DNA of 51,583 nt from Opitutia bacterium (GTDB lineage: Bacteria > Verrucomicrobiota > Verrucomicrobiia > Opitutales > Opitutaceae): NCBI GenBank assembly GCA_947452315.1, contig CANGCX010000010.1, positions 1 through 51,583 of the forward strand, in the 5' to 3' direction. The notes below the pieces were generated by a model. The model saw only the letters and a program-made list of their open reading frames with translations. It was not told the origin of the DNA and ran no database searches. A program made the translations under genes and the position numbers. Positions 17,446 through 24,885 of the stretch are shown one piece after another (the first letter of the stretch is position 1; each line of letters opens with the position of its first letter).

Positions 17446-17509
17446 GGTATCCGTTACTAGAAGCGGATTGCACGGAAGGGCGCGGCACGAAACAGTGCGC
17501 GTCTTTTCC

Positions 17510-18850
17510 ATGAGCCGCTTCCCCTCTTATTTCGCCGAAGTTCGGCCGACACTTGCACTGGCGGTACCGATCATCGTCGGCCAAGTCAGCCAGATGCTCA
17601 TGGGCATCACCGACAGCGTGATGATCGGCCAGACGGGCACCGTGCCCTTGGCGGCGTCATCGTTTGGCGGAAATGTGTTTGGCGTTTTTTATGTGATCGG
17701 GATCGGATTAATGATTCCGGTGGCGGTCTTCGTCTCACGTGCGCGCGGTGCGGCGAGGCTGCATGATTGCGCGGAGTATCTGCGGCATGGGCTGGCGTTG
17801 GCACTGGGGTTTGGCGTGCTCGAGACGCTGGCGATGGTGGTGCTCGGATGGCAGTTGCACTGGTTTCAGCAACCCCCGGAAGTGCTAGCAGTGGTAAATC
17901 CGTTTTTCTGGCTGATCGGCACATCGATTACGCCCGTATTGGTGTATCTGGCGCTGCGGCAATTTGCGGAGGCAATGGGGCGGCCCTGGGTGCCCATGTT
18001 TATCATGCTCGGAGGCGTCGGACTGAATATTTTTTTAAATTGGATTTTTATTTACGGAAATCTCGGTGCGCCCGCGCTAGGCCTAACGGGCGCGGGCATC
18101 TCGACGCTCATTTCTCGAACACTTGGAGCTTGGGTGATTTTCGAATGGATGCGGCGGGATCCGGCGGCACGCGCGGCCTGGCCAAAGCAGTGGTGGGCGC
18201 CACTCTCGATGACGCGGTTAAAAGAAATGCTGCGGCTTGGGTTACCCACCTCGGGAATTTTATTTTTTGAAAGCGGTGCGTTTGCCGCGGCGGCAATTAT
18301 GATGGGTTGGCTGGGCGCCTCCGCGTTGGCGGCCCATCAAATCGCCTTCACGTGTGCGGGTACGACCTTCATGGTAACACTCGGGCTTTCGATGGCGGCC
18401 GGCATGCGCGTCAGTGCGGCAGTTGGCGCGAAGGAACCGGCGCGGTTGCGGCCCATCGGATTTAGTGCGCTAGGCTTAGGGGTCATCATCGCGGCGGTGT
18501 TCATGGTGATTTATCTCGTAGCCGGCCGCACGGTGGCAGGCTGGTTTGTGGATGATATCGGCGTGGTCGCGTTGGCTGCTCAGCTGCTCGTTGTTGCGGC
18601 GCTATTTCAAATCGTCGATGGCGCACAGGTGATAAGCGCGGCGCTTTTGCGTGGCCTACAAGATGTGAAACTGCCGGCGATAATCACATTTGTTGCCTAT
18701 TGGGGTGTCGCCATTCCGGGCGGCTATTTCCTTGGTGTGCAGGGTAAATTTGGCGCCGTGGGAATTTGGTCGGCGTTGGCCGCGGGTTTAGGCTTTGCGG
18801 CGATTTTCCTGGTTTGGCGCTTCGCCCGCCTGACCCGATCACACGCCTAA
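17510..18850 (+). CDS. MATE-family multidrug/toxin exporter
   Basis: About 446 residues from ATG 17510 with around twelve transmembrane helices. PIIVGQVSQMLMGITDSVMIGQTG in helix 1 and AHQIAFTCAGTTFMVTLGLSMA at the second-half entry are hallmark MATE/NorM blocks, consistent with Na+ or H+ antiport of organic cations. The frame stays open upstream to 17468, but that start would add an unlikely polar tail. The 3' end overlaps the convergent yggU-like gene by 12 bases. Confidence 0.9.
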   Translation: MSRFPSYFAEVRPTLALAVPIIVGQVSQMLMGITDSVMIGQTGTVPLAASSFGGNVFGVFYVIGIGLMIPVAVFVSRARGAARLHDCAEYLRHGLALALGFGVLETLAMVVLGWQLHWFQQPPEVLAVVNPFFWLIGTSITPVLVYLALRQFAEAMGRPWVPMFIMLGGVGLNIFLNWIFIYGNLGAPALGLTGAGISTLISRTLGAWVIFEWMRRDPAARAAWPKQWWAPLSMTRLKEMLRLGLPTSGILFFESGAFAAAAIMMGWLGASALAAHQIAFTCAGTTFMVTLGLSMAAGMRVSAAVGAKEPARLRPIGFSALGLGVIIAAVFMVIYLVAGRTVAGWFVDDIGVVALAAQLLVVAALFQIVDGAQVISAALLRGLQDVKLPAIITFVAYWGVAIPGGYFLGVQGKFGAVGIWSALAAGLGFAAIFLVWRFARLTRSHA

Positions 18851-19117
18851 TTTGGCGCGGACTTCGGCGAGCGTTAGACCGGAAACGTGGATGACTTTTT
18901 GGCGAGATTTGTCGCCTTGTTGGAGCGTCACGGCGCGTCGGGGGAGAGCGAGGGTGTCGGCGAGGAATTCGCAGAGCTCCTCATTCGCCCGGCCTTCGAG
19001 TGCGGGGGCGTGAACTTTGACTTTTAAGGCATCACCGAGCCAGCCGACGACGACGTTGCGCGGGGCGTTGGGGACGGCTTTGATCGCGAGCGTACAGGAG
19101 GCGAGCGGTGTGGTCAT
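18839..19117 (-). CDS. DUF167/YggU-family protein
   Basis: A 92-residue protein with the YggU signature: KAVPNAPRNVVVGWLGDALKVKVHAPALEGRANEEL (block positions about 10-46), then LPRRAVTLQQGDKSRQKVIHVSG. The family is widespread and structurally known but without a confirmed function. This is one of the few genes here with a Shine-Dalgarno-like GAGGA, about six bases before the ATG. It overlaps the MATE gene tail to tail. Confidence 0.88.
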   Translation of the reverse strand: MTTPLASCTLAIKAVPNAPRNVVVGWLGDALKVKVHAPALEGRANEELCEFLADTLALPRRAVTLQQGDKSRQKVIHVSGLTLAEVRAKLGV

Positions 19118-19280
19118 GGTGCTTCCTCACGAATCGCGCGAAGTTTAATTTTTAGGGCTGTCCTATCGAAGTAAGGAAGCAGAGTTGATTTGGGCAAAAG
19201 AACAGGACGGAGGAATCGGGCGTCTTCACGGGGAGGCTGTCTGCAACACCGCGTTGCCGCGATTACCTCGCGACGATCTT

Positions 19281-19700
19281 TTAAAGTTCCTTGAACGGGT
19301 TAAACACCTTTAGTCCTGGCCGTCGAAAATCTTTATCGTTACCGGTGACGATAGTGAGGTTGTATCGGCGCGCAGTCGCGGCTATGTAGCTATCTTCCAC
19401 AGGCATGCGTTGACCAAGACGCGTTAACTTGTGTTCTTGATCTGCCCACACATGGGCGATGGACACGTTGAAGCCGTGAATTCTGCCGTGGAGGGAATCG
19501 ACCAGTTTGGTCAACCAGGCTTGTAGCGCCTCCCGTGCGCGGCCGTCTTTGGTATTTCTTACCCAGTAGGCTAGTTGGGCAATAACGACCGCGCTTGTGT
19601 AGCATTCAGCTTTCTCGCGCTCCAACCACGCCACCACGGCGGGATCGCCCAGACGTTTCGCGGGCTGGCTCAGGACATCCGCATCGAGCAACCAGCTCAT
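19281..19700 (-). CDS. VapC-type PIN-domain toxin
   Basis: About 139 residues from ATG 19700. The PIN motifs are LLDADVLSQ (D6/D8), VVIAQLAYW, MPVEDSYIAATARRYNL and VTGNDKDF. The C-terminal FNPF tail is common in FitB/VapC toxins. The start overlaps the stop of the AbrB-like antitoxin by four bases (19697-19700), so they form one module. The frame is open upstream to 19763 within the antitoxin gene, which is not a likely start. Confidence 0.88.
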   Translation of the reverse strand: MSWLLDADVLSQPAKRLGDPAVVAWLEREKAECYTSAVVIAQLAYWVRNTKDGRAREALQAWLTKLVDSLHGRIHGFNVSIAHVWADQEHKLTRLGQRMPVEDSYIAATARRYNLTIVTGNDKDFRRPGLKVFNPFKEL

Positions 19701-19924
19701 AGTTTTCGGTGACGAGCCAATTGTCGGCGACGTGGCGGTAAATCGTCCATCGGTACGGGACACTGCTTCAGGATTTCAAGCCAGTCGCCGACCGGTGCAA
19801 CGCGGTGGAAGATTAAAGTATCGTCCTCTGCATGAAATTCAGCGCGAAAATGGTCGCCGGGTTTAGCCGGCGCAAGTGCCGTAGGGACGGTCAATCGACG
19901 TTTGGCATCTAAGGTCAAGAGCAT
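19697..19924 (-). CDS. AbrB/MazE-type antitoxin
   Basis: About 75 residues from ATG 19924. LTLDAKRRLTVPTALAP, then GDHFRAEFHAEDDTLIFHRV, is the swapped-hairpin AbrB/SpoVT DNA-binding fold; the C-terminal part (WLEILKQCPVPMDDLPPRRR) would bind the toxin. The ATG at 19942 is in frame but lies across the operator palindrome, so 19924 is preferred. It is coupled to the PIN toxin downstream. Confidence 0.8.
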   Translation of the reverse strand: MLLTLDAKRRLTVPTALAPAKPGDHFRAEFHAEDDTLIFHRVAPVGDWLEILKQCPVPMDDLPPRRRQLARHRKL

Positions 19925-19925
19925 G

Positions 19926-19959
19926 GTGGGATAATCCCACACTCAAATTTTTGCGTCAA
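19926..19959 (-). promoter_or_regulatory. Promoter/operator of AbrB-VapC module
   Basis: On the minus strand, TTGACG (19959-19954), a 17-base spacer and GATTAT form a plausible promoter. The -10 lies in a perfect inverted repeat, GTGGGAT-A-ATCCCAC (19926-19940), that ends two bases before the ATG at 19924. A transcript from this promoter would have almost no leader, and antitoxin binding to the repeat would block it. Confidence 0.6.
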
Positions 19960-20041
19960 TCAAGAAAGACGTCTTTCCATCGATTCTTGGCGTTGCCGTC
20001 ACTACTCTAACCGCGGCACTCAGCTGCACGCCCTGTTTTTG

Positions 20042-21580
20042 TTATGCCAACGCTTCGGCAAGCGCGGCGATGATGTCCTCGACCGCTTCGCAACCGACGC
20101 AGAGTCTTAAGAGATCTGGATCGAGTTGGCTCGCGGCTAATTCGGCGAGGCCGGCGGGCGTCGTCACGAGGTCGTAGTGCGCGAGGTACATGAACGGACA
20201 AATGAGGGTCGTCGTCATGCCGAAGCTTGGACCTTTGGGCAGGCGCAGCCGGTCGTAGAATTTTTCCAAAGCGCCCGGTGCGCGGAGCGTAAAGGTGATC
20301 ATGCCGCCGGTGGCATCGGGCGAGCGGGCGAGTTTTTCGAAATTCGCGCGACTGGTGGCGTGGCGCGCCCAGAAAACGTCTTTGATGGCGGGGTGATTTT
20401 CGAGAAACGCGACGACGCGGGGCGTGCTCGCGTGGATTTTTTCAAGGACTAATTCGGTCGCGGCGATTTCGTGCGCGAGGCGCGAGGCGTCGCGGCTGTA
20501 GAGCGGTTCAAGGATGGGCCCTAGTCGACGGCGAAGTTCGGCGGCGTCGGGACGAGCGGGATTGACGGCGATCAAGCCGGCCGTGAGATCGCCCGCGCTA
20601 CCCGTGTATTTAGTAAGGCTGGCTAGCGCTACGTCGGCGTGGGGCAGGACGTCGAGGTTGTAGAGCGAGGCCGTGGAAGCGTCGATCAGAAGCGCCGCAC
20701 CATGGTTGCGACAAAGCGCAGAGATGGCGGGAATATCAGGTGTCTGGAGGAGAGGATTGGTGGGCACCTCGGCGACGACCCCGGCGATGCGTTGGCCATG
20801 CGCGGCGAAGATGCGCTCAAGCGCTTCGAGGTCGAAAATATCGCGGATATAAACGTAGTCGCCGGGACCAGCGGTGAATTTTTTGAGGATCGCGATGGTA
20901 TCGAGATAGAACCAGCCCAGCTGCAGCCAAATCGTGCGGCCGCGCGTGGCTTGCAAATCGGCGACGGCGCGGAAGGCCGCGTAGATGGCGCTCATGCCAC
21001 AGTTGGTGAGAAATAGATCGGCGTTGGTGACCGGCCCGGTCGTGGCGGCGTGACCGGCGTTGAGCGCGCGGGCCAGATGGCGGCGAATCTCTGCTGGCGC
21101 ATCACCGACGAACATGGCTTCGGGATAAATCGCCGGACGTAGTTCGAGGCGCACGAGGTGATCCTCAGCTTCACGCGAGGAGATGAAGCCACCCAGGTTT
21201 TGCAGATACGTTTTGGCCAGAGCAGCGAGTGGCGCCGAGGCGACCGGATGAGCGACACCGTGAAGACCGTGTGTGTCGATGAACAACTGGACGCTGGGAT
21301 GAGCGAGATGCGCTACAAGCTTTTCGGCGATGGCGAGAGACGACGTGAGCCAGAGCGTGTGGGCAGTGAGCGCTGGATTGATGGCTATAAGGTGTGCGGC
21401 GAGTTGACGGGCGAACGGATGCACGACGAAGCGCGGGTAGCCGTTGGCAAGCTGACGGGTGATCGCGGGATCTTTTTCCTCGTAGCCGCGGACCGATCGC
21501 ATCGTGGGCAGGCTGCAAGAGACCGCGTGCGGGCTAGGCGGGATGGCTTGTCCGAGAGGCAGATGAGGAAAGGCAGACAT
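20042..21580 (-). CDS. PLP-dependent Cys/Met metabolism-type enzyme
   Basis: A 512-residue fold-type I PLP enzyme related to cystathionine gamma-synthase/lyase. The core runs from about residue 170: LTNCGMSAIYAAFRAVADLQ (cofactor phosphate loop), EVPTNPLLQTPDI (271-283), LLIDAS (D300, cofactor ring) and SLTKYTGSAGD with K324 as the Schiff-base lysine. The first ~150 residues are an extra N-terminal region lacking a motif I recognise. The family normally acts in transsulfuration or sulfhydrylation; the substrate here is undetermined. A potential structured leader lies upstream. Confidence 0.78.
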   Translation of the reverse strand: MSAFPHLPLGQAIPPSPHAVSCSLPTMRSVRGYEEKDPAITRQLANGYPRFVVHPFARQLAAHLIAINPALTAHTLWLTSSLAIAEKLVAHLAHPSVQLFIDTHGLHGVAHPVASAPLAALAKTYLQNLGGFISSREAEDHLVRLELRPAIYPEAMFVGDAPAEIRRHLARALNAGHAATTGPVTNADLFLTNCGMSAIYAAFRAVADLQATRGRTIWLQLGWFYLDTIAILKKFTAGPGDYVYIRDIFDLEALERIFAAHGQRIAGVVAEVPTNPLLQTPDIPAISALCRNHGAALLIDASTASLYNLDVLPHADVALASLTKYTGSAGDLTAGLIAVNPARPDAAELRRRLGPILEPLYSRDASRLAHEIAATELVLEKIHASTPRVVAFLENHPAIKDVFWARHATSRANFEKLARSPDATGGMITFTLRAPGALEKFYDRLRLPKGPSFGMTTTLICPFMYLAHYDLVTTPAGLAELAASQLDPDLLRLCVGCEAVEDIIAALAEALA

Positions 21581-21619
21581 CTTGGTTAATGGGCGAAGGA
21601 TGGATCCTTAAAGAGGTAA

Positions 21620-21665
21620 GAGGCAACCCGCGCCGGTACGCAAGTGAGCGGTGAGTCATTGCCTC
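21620..21665 (-). promoter_or_regulatory. Possible structured 5' leader of PLP-enzyme gene
   Basis: GAGGCAA (21620-21626) and TTGCCTC (21659-21665) form a seven-base closing stem. CGCCG (21631-21635) can pair with CGGTG just inside. The element lies about 40 bases upstream of the PLP-enzyme start. It could be a cis-regulatory RNA, but it does not fit the SAM-I consensus and no ligand can be named. Confidence 0.3.
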
Positions 21666-21781
21666 CCGCATTTTTCGCCCCCCGATAAATTTAGAAAAAT
21701 TAAGCCGGATGTTAGGAAGGCGTGGGGCCTGGGGAGCGAATCGGTTTGCCGGGGGGCTAGTGGTCGCGTTGAACGGCGCAG

Positions 21782-22540
21782 ATGAAACTTCTTTCCTGGA
21801 ACGTAAACGGCGTGCGGGCGGCGCTCGGTAAGGGATTACTCGACTGGATGAACGCAGCTCAAGCCGACGTCATTTGTCTTCAGGAAGTGAAGGCGTTGCC
21901 GGGCGATGTGCAGCATGTGGTGTGGCCCTCGGGCTATGATCTCACGTGGAACGCGGCGCAGAAAAAAGGCTACAGCGGGACCGCGCTTTTTTCGCGGCGT
22001 AAGCCGATGTCGGTTACGCTTGGGCTGGGTTCGCCGGCGCATGATGCAGAAGGGCGTGCAATCACGGCGGAATTTCCGGAGTGCTACGTGATTGGTTTGT
22101 ATGTGCCCAATGCTCAGCCGGAATTAGCACGTATCGGTTTCCGTCAAGAATGGGACCGTGCGCTACTCGCTTACGTGAAAAATTTAGAGCAAAAAAAACC
22201 AGTGCTTTTTTGCGGTGATCTCAACGTGGCTCATGAGGAGATCGATCTCGCACGACCTAAAGAAAATGTGGGTAGCCCAGGGTTTTCAGATGAGGAGCGC
22301 GCGGGCTTCCGCGATTTTCTGGGCGCCGGCTTTATTGATACCTTCCGCGAGTTTGAAAAAGGACCGGGCCATTACAGCTGGTGGACGTATCGTGCGGGTG
22401 CACGGGCAAATAACGTCGGTTGGCGTATCGATTACTTCATGGCGAGCGCGGCCCTACGGCCGGCGTTGCAGCGAGCTTGGATCGAGCCGCAGGTCATGGG
22501 TAGCGATCACTGCCCAGTCGGGCTTGAGGTGAAAATTTGA
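21782..22540 (+). CDS. xth: Exodeoxyribonuclease III
   Basis: A 252-residue EEP-family nuclease. Motifs in order: LLSWNVNGVRA, ICLQEVKA, PECYVIGLYVPN, VLFCGDLNVAHEEIDLA, NNVGWRIDYFMAS and GSDHCPVGLEV. These supply the Asn/Glu metal site, the Asp-Asn pair and the catalytic Asp-His of exonuclease III/AP endonucleases. It repairs abasic sites in the cytoplasm. The length is normal for the family. Confidence 0.95.
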   Translation: MKLLSWNVNGVRAALGKGLLDWMNAAQADVICLQEVKALPGDVQHVVWPSGYDLTWNAAQKKGYSGTALFSRRKPMSVTLGLGSPAHDAEGRAITAEFPECYVIGLYVPNAQPELARIGFRQEWDRALLAYVKNLEQKKPVLFCGDLNVAHEEIDLARPKENVGSPGFSDEERAGFRDFLGAGFIDTFREFEKGPGHYSWWTYRAGARANNVGWRIDYFMASAALRPALQRAWIEPQVMGSDHCPVGLEVKI

Positions 22541-22686
22541 GCGCAATCGCAACGGCGGCCTTGTGCTTTTGTGCTGCGCAAGCGCTACCGGGGTGTTGAA
22601 CTCTGGTAGATCATGAGATTTTTCATATCCCAAACCAATCGAAGAGCCGCTTTCGGTCGTTGGAATTTTTGGATGAAAGGAGCGTC

Positions 22687-23187
22687 GTGATAACGGTAGC
22701 CACGGAGTTAAAAGAGCTGATGTTGCGTGCGCCACGGCGGTCCTTGGCCGTGGCAGAGAGTTTAACGGCGGGTAACCTACAGGCGCGCGTGGCGAGTGTT
22801 TCTGGAGCTTCGGGTTATTTTTTGGGCGGCCTGACGGCTTATACCTTGGATCAAAAGGTGGCGTGGCTTGGCGTGGATCGCGCCGCAGCCGCCGCGGTGG
22901 ATTGTGTATCGGCGGAGATCGCAGCGCAGATGGCTCGCGGGGTGAGCGAGCGATTCGGCGCAGAGGTGGGTCTGGCGACGACCGGCTACGCGGAGGCAGC
23001 GCCCGAGCGAGGCGTGCTGGAGCCGATGGCCTGGTGGGCGGTGGCGATGCGCGATAAGCGCGGGGAATTTTCTGTGACGACCGGACGGGTAGATTTACCC
23101 GGCTGCGGACGGGTCGAGGTGCAGGCGCGAGTGGCGGATGCAGCGTTGGTGGCCCTGGTGGCGGCGCTGCGGGCGGAGCCTGTTTAA
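22687..23187 (+). CDS. CinA C-terminal/PncC-type amidohydrolase
   Basis: About 166 residues of the CinA C-terminal domain alone, as in PncC, which deamidates nicotinamide mononucleotide in NAD salvage. Visible blocks are AVAESLTAGNLQARVASVSGAS (family usually ES-C/L-TGG), GGLTAYTLDQKVAWLGV and GLATTGYAEAAPE. GTG 22687 is chosen because AAAGGAG lies just upstream (22676-22682); the longer frame from TTG 22660 has no such site. Activity is inferred from the family. Confidence 0.8.
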   Translation: MITVATELKELMLRAPRRSLAVAESLTAGNLQARVASVSGASGYFLGGLTAYTLDQKVAWLGVDRAAAAAVDCVSAEIAAQMARGVSERFGAEVGLATTGYAEAAPERGVLEPMAWWAVAMRDKRGEFSVTTGRVDLPGCGRVEVQARVADAALVALVAALRAEPV

Positions 23188-23227
23188 CGCTTTGGGCTTG
23201 GCGCGTTGGGTGATGGCGCGAATTTTT

Positions 23228-23638
23228 TCACGTCAGCGTATTTTGGAAAAACTCAATAACTTCGCCGTTGGGGCCTTCACAGAAAAATATGCGGATGGGT
23301 ACAGGGGCGTGGGCGTTAGTGGTCGCAATCGTGACGTCTTTGGGCTCAGTGGTAATCTTGGCCCCAATGGCACGGACGCGCTCGGCGAGTTGATCAAGGT
23401 GCGCAGTGCGTAGGGCGAAGTGAATGATGGCGCCGTTGGGTGCGGGAGTGTAGGCGAGGTCTTCGAAGACCTCCAGGTAGTTACCGTCGCCAGTGTCGAA
23501 CATGGCGGCGCGGTTGGGCGCGGTGCGCCAAGTGATCTTTTCGACGAAGCCGAGGGCGGTGACGTAGAAAGCTAGGGTGCGATCCCAATCGCGGGTTTTG
23601 ATGCAGACGTGGTGAAAGCCGGTGACAAGGGAGCTCAT
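23228..23638 (-). CDS. VOC-family (glyoxalase-like) protein
   Basis: About 136 residues from ATG 23638. FHHVCIKTRDWDRTLAFYVTALGF at the start and FFCEGPNGEVIEFFQ at the end are the paired beta-alpha-beta-beta-beta units of the vicinal oxygen chelate superfamily, with His and Glu metal ligands. Members include glyoxalases, dioxygenases and resistance proteins; no specific reaction can be assigned. It follows a strong terminator of the upstream minus-strand gene, so it needs its own promoter. Confidence 0.85.
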   Translation of the reverse strand: MSSLVTGFHHVCIKTRDWDRTLAFYVTALGFVEKITWRTAPNRAAMFDTGDGNYLEVFEDLAYTPAPNGAIIHFALRTAHLDQLAERVRAIGAKITTEPKDVTIATTNAHAPVPIRIFFCEGPNGEVIEFFQNTLT

Positions 23639-23672
23639 AAATTTCGGGGGTGAGGGGGTTGGAGTTAGGCAC

Positions 23673-23701
23673 AAAAAAGGGCGGGCTATGTAAGCCCGCC
23701 C
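23673..23701 (-). terminator. Rho-independent terminator after SYLF gene
   Basis: A perfect nine-base-pair stem, GGGCGGGCT/AGCCCGCCC (23679-23687 and 23693-23701), has a five-base loop. On the minus strand a run of six U residues follows. It terminates the gene at 23721-24443. Confidence 0.92.
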
Positions 23702-23720
23702 AAAGGGAGCAAGGGTGCGA

Positions 23721-24443
23721 TCAGGGCGCGATGCTTTGGACAAAGTCCATGAGCGGCTGAACTTCGGCAGGGGCTTTGACCCAGTTACTGTAAAGTAGCT
23801 CTGGCATCGTGTAGAGGGTGTTGTAGAGCGCGGCATTGTCATCGTCGCTGCGGGTGAGGTAGCCGGCTTTGACGGTCGCCCCGGCAAATACGCCGGCGTT
23901 TTTGGTGTAGGTCAAAATCGGAGCGTCGATAATCTTGTAGGCCGGATTGTTAGCTTCAGCGGCCTTAGGACCGATCACGGCTTTGGCGTCTACGCCGAGG
24001 CGAAAGCGTTGGCGAAAGAGGAGGCGGGCGGTCTGGTCGTCGGTGATGACGTGGATGGTCTCGACATCGCTGGCGCCGAGTTGCAACCCAATGCTGGTCT
24101 CACCGGCATTGATGAGGACAGGGAGGCTCCAGCGGCCGGTGGATTGTTTCACCATGATAACGCCGTAGCCGGCTTTAACACCGAAGATGAGTCCTGCTTT
24201 GAATTGGTTAACGATGATGATTCCCTTGGCTTTGGCCAGGACGCGGGCAGGGATCGCCGTGCGCGGGTCACGTTGAAAATCTTGCAGAATGGCTTCGCAG
24301 GATTCGACGCGGGTTACGAGTTCAGCGCGCTCGGTTTTGGCTAGGGCCCGAGCAGGCGCGAGTACGCAGCAAGCGGCGATGACAAAAGGGAGAAGTTTTT
24401 GAACGAAGATAAACGGAGACTGCATGGCGCCGGAGATAAGCAT
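23721..24443 (-). CDS. Exported SYLF/Ysc84-domain lipid-binding protein
   Basis: Up to 240 residues with a signal peptide (LLPFVIAACCVLAPARALA). The SYLF (DUF500/Ysc84) domain spans about 60-240: VLAKAKGIIIVNQFKAGLIFGVKAGYGVIM, VLINAGETSIGLQLGASDVE and ITYTKNAGVFAGATVKAG-type blocks. SYLF domains bind phosphoinositides in eukaryotes; bacterial versions are exported and of uncertain role, perhaps in the envelope. ATG 24425 is an equally good start. A terminator follows directly. Confidence 0.88.
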   Translation of the reverse strand: MLISGAMQSPFIFVQKLLPFVIAACCVLAPARALAKTERAELVTRVESCEAILQDFQRDPRTAIPARVLAKAKGIIIVNQFKAGLIFGVKAGYGVIMVKQSTGRWSLPVLINAGETSIGLQLGASDVETIHVITDDQTARLLFRQRFRLGVDAKAVIGPKAAEANNPAYKIIDAPILTYTKNAGVFAGATVKAGYLTRSDDDNAALYNTLYTMPELLYSNWVKAPAEVQPLMDFVQSIAP

Positions 24444-24490
24444 GATATGGCGGAATTGGAAAGCGCGGAGTGTCAGGGGGCCTCAGGGGG

Positions 24491-24862
24491 TTAATCTAGG
24501 CCTCGGGCTGCAAGTTCATCCTCATCCCAACCAAAGTAGTGACCAAGTTCGTGTAGGTATGTGACTCGGACTTCTTTGCGGAAGATGCGACGGTCTGCCT
24601 CGGCGTAGTCCCAGAGGTTTTCGAGGTAGAGGATGATCTGGGGAGGTTGGGGTTGGTCGTGGGCGAGTGAGCTGCCATGGGGGTCGCCGGAGAACAGACC
24701 GAGGATGTCTTCCGGTAGCCCCTCGGCAAGGGTGTCGGCATCGGGCGCAGTTTCGTACTGAACTGGTACAGCGCAGGCTAAGGTGCGTAAGGGGTCAGGG
24801 AGAGCTCGCTGGGTAATAGTGACCGTTTCGGCGGCGAATGCGGTAAGTTGATCTTGGGTCAC
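24491..24862 (-). CDS. COG3824-type zinc metallopeptidase
   Basis: A 123-residue minigluzincin-like protein. RVTYLHELGHYFGWDEDEL near the C-terminus supplies the HExxH zinc motif and the downstream Glu/Asp. The N-terminal half carries a glutamate-rich strand pattern and ILGLFSGDPHG, typical of the family. It is cytoplasmic and of unknown substrate. The gene is 23 bases downstream of the ABC permease gene on the same strand and might be co-transcribed. Confidence 0.82.
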   Translation of the reverse strand: MTQDQLTAFAAETVTITQRALPDPLRTLACAVPVQYETAPDADTLAEGLPEDILGLFSGDPHGSSLAHDQPQPPQIILYLENLWDYAEADRRIFRKEVRVTYLHELGHYFGWDEDELAARGLD

Positions 24863-24885
24863 GTTGGCGTGAGCGGGCTTTGCCT

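Noticed and set aside
21610-21670. SAM-I riboswitch on the plus strand because of GGCAACC
   Set aside because: The other conserved SAM-I blocks are missing, and the downstream plus-strand gene is exonuclease III, an unlikely target.
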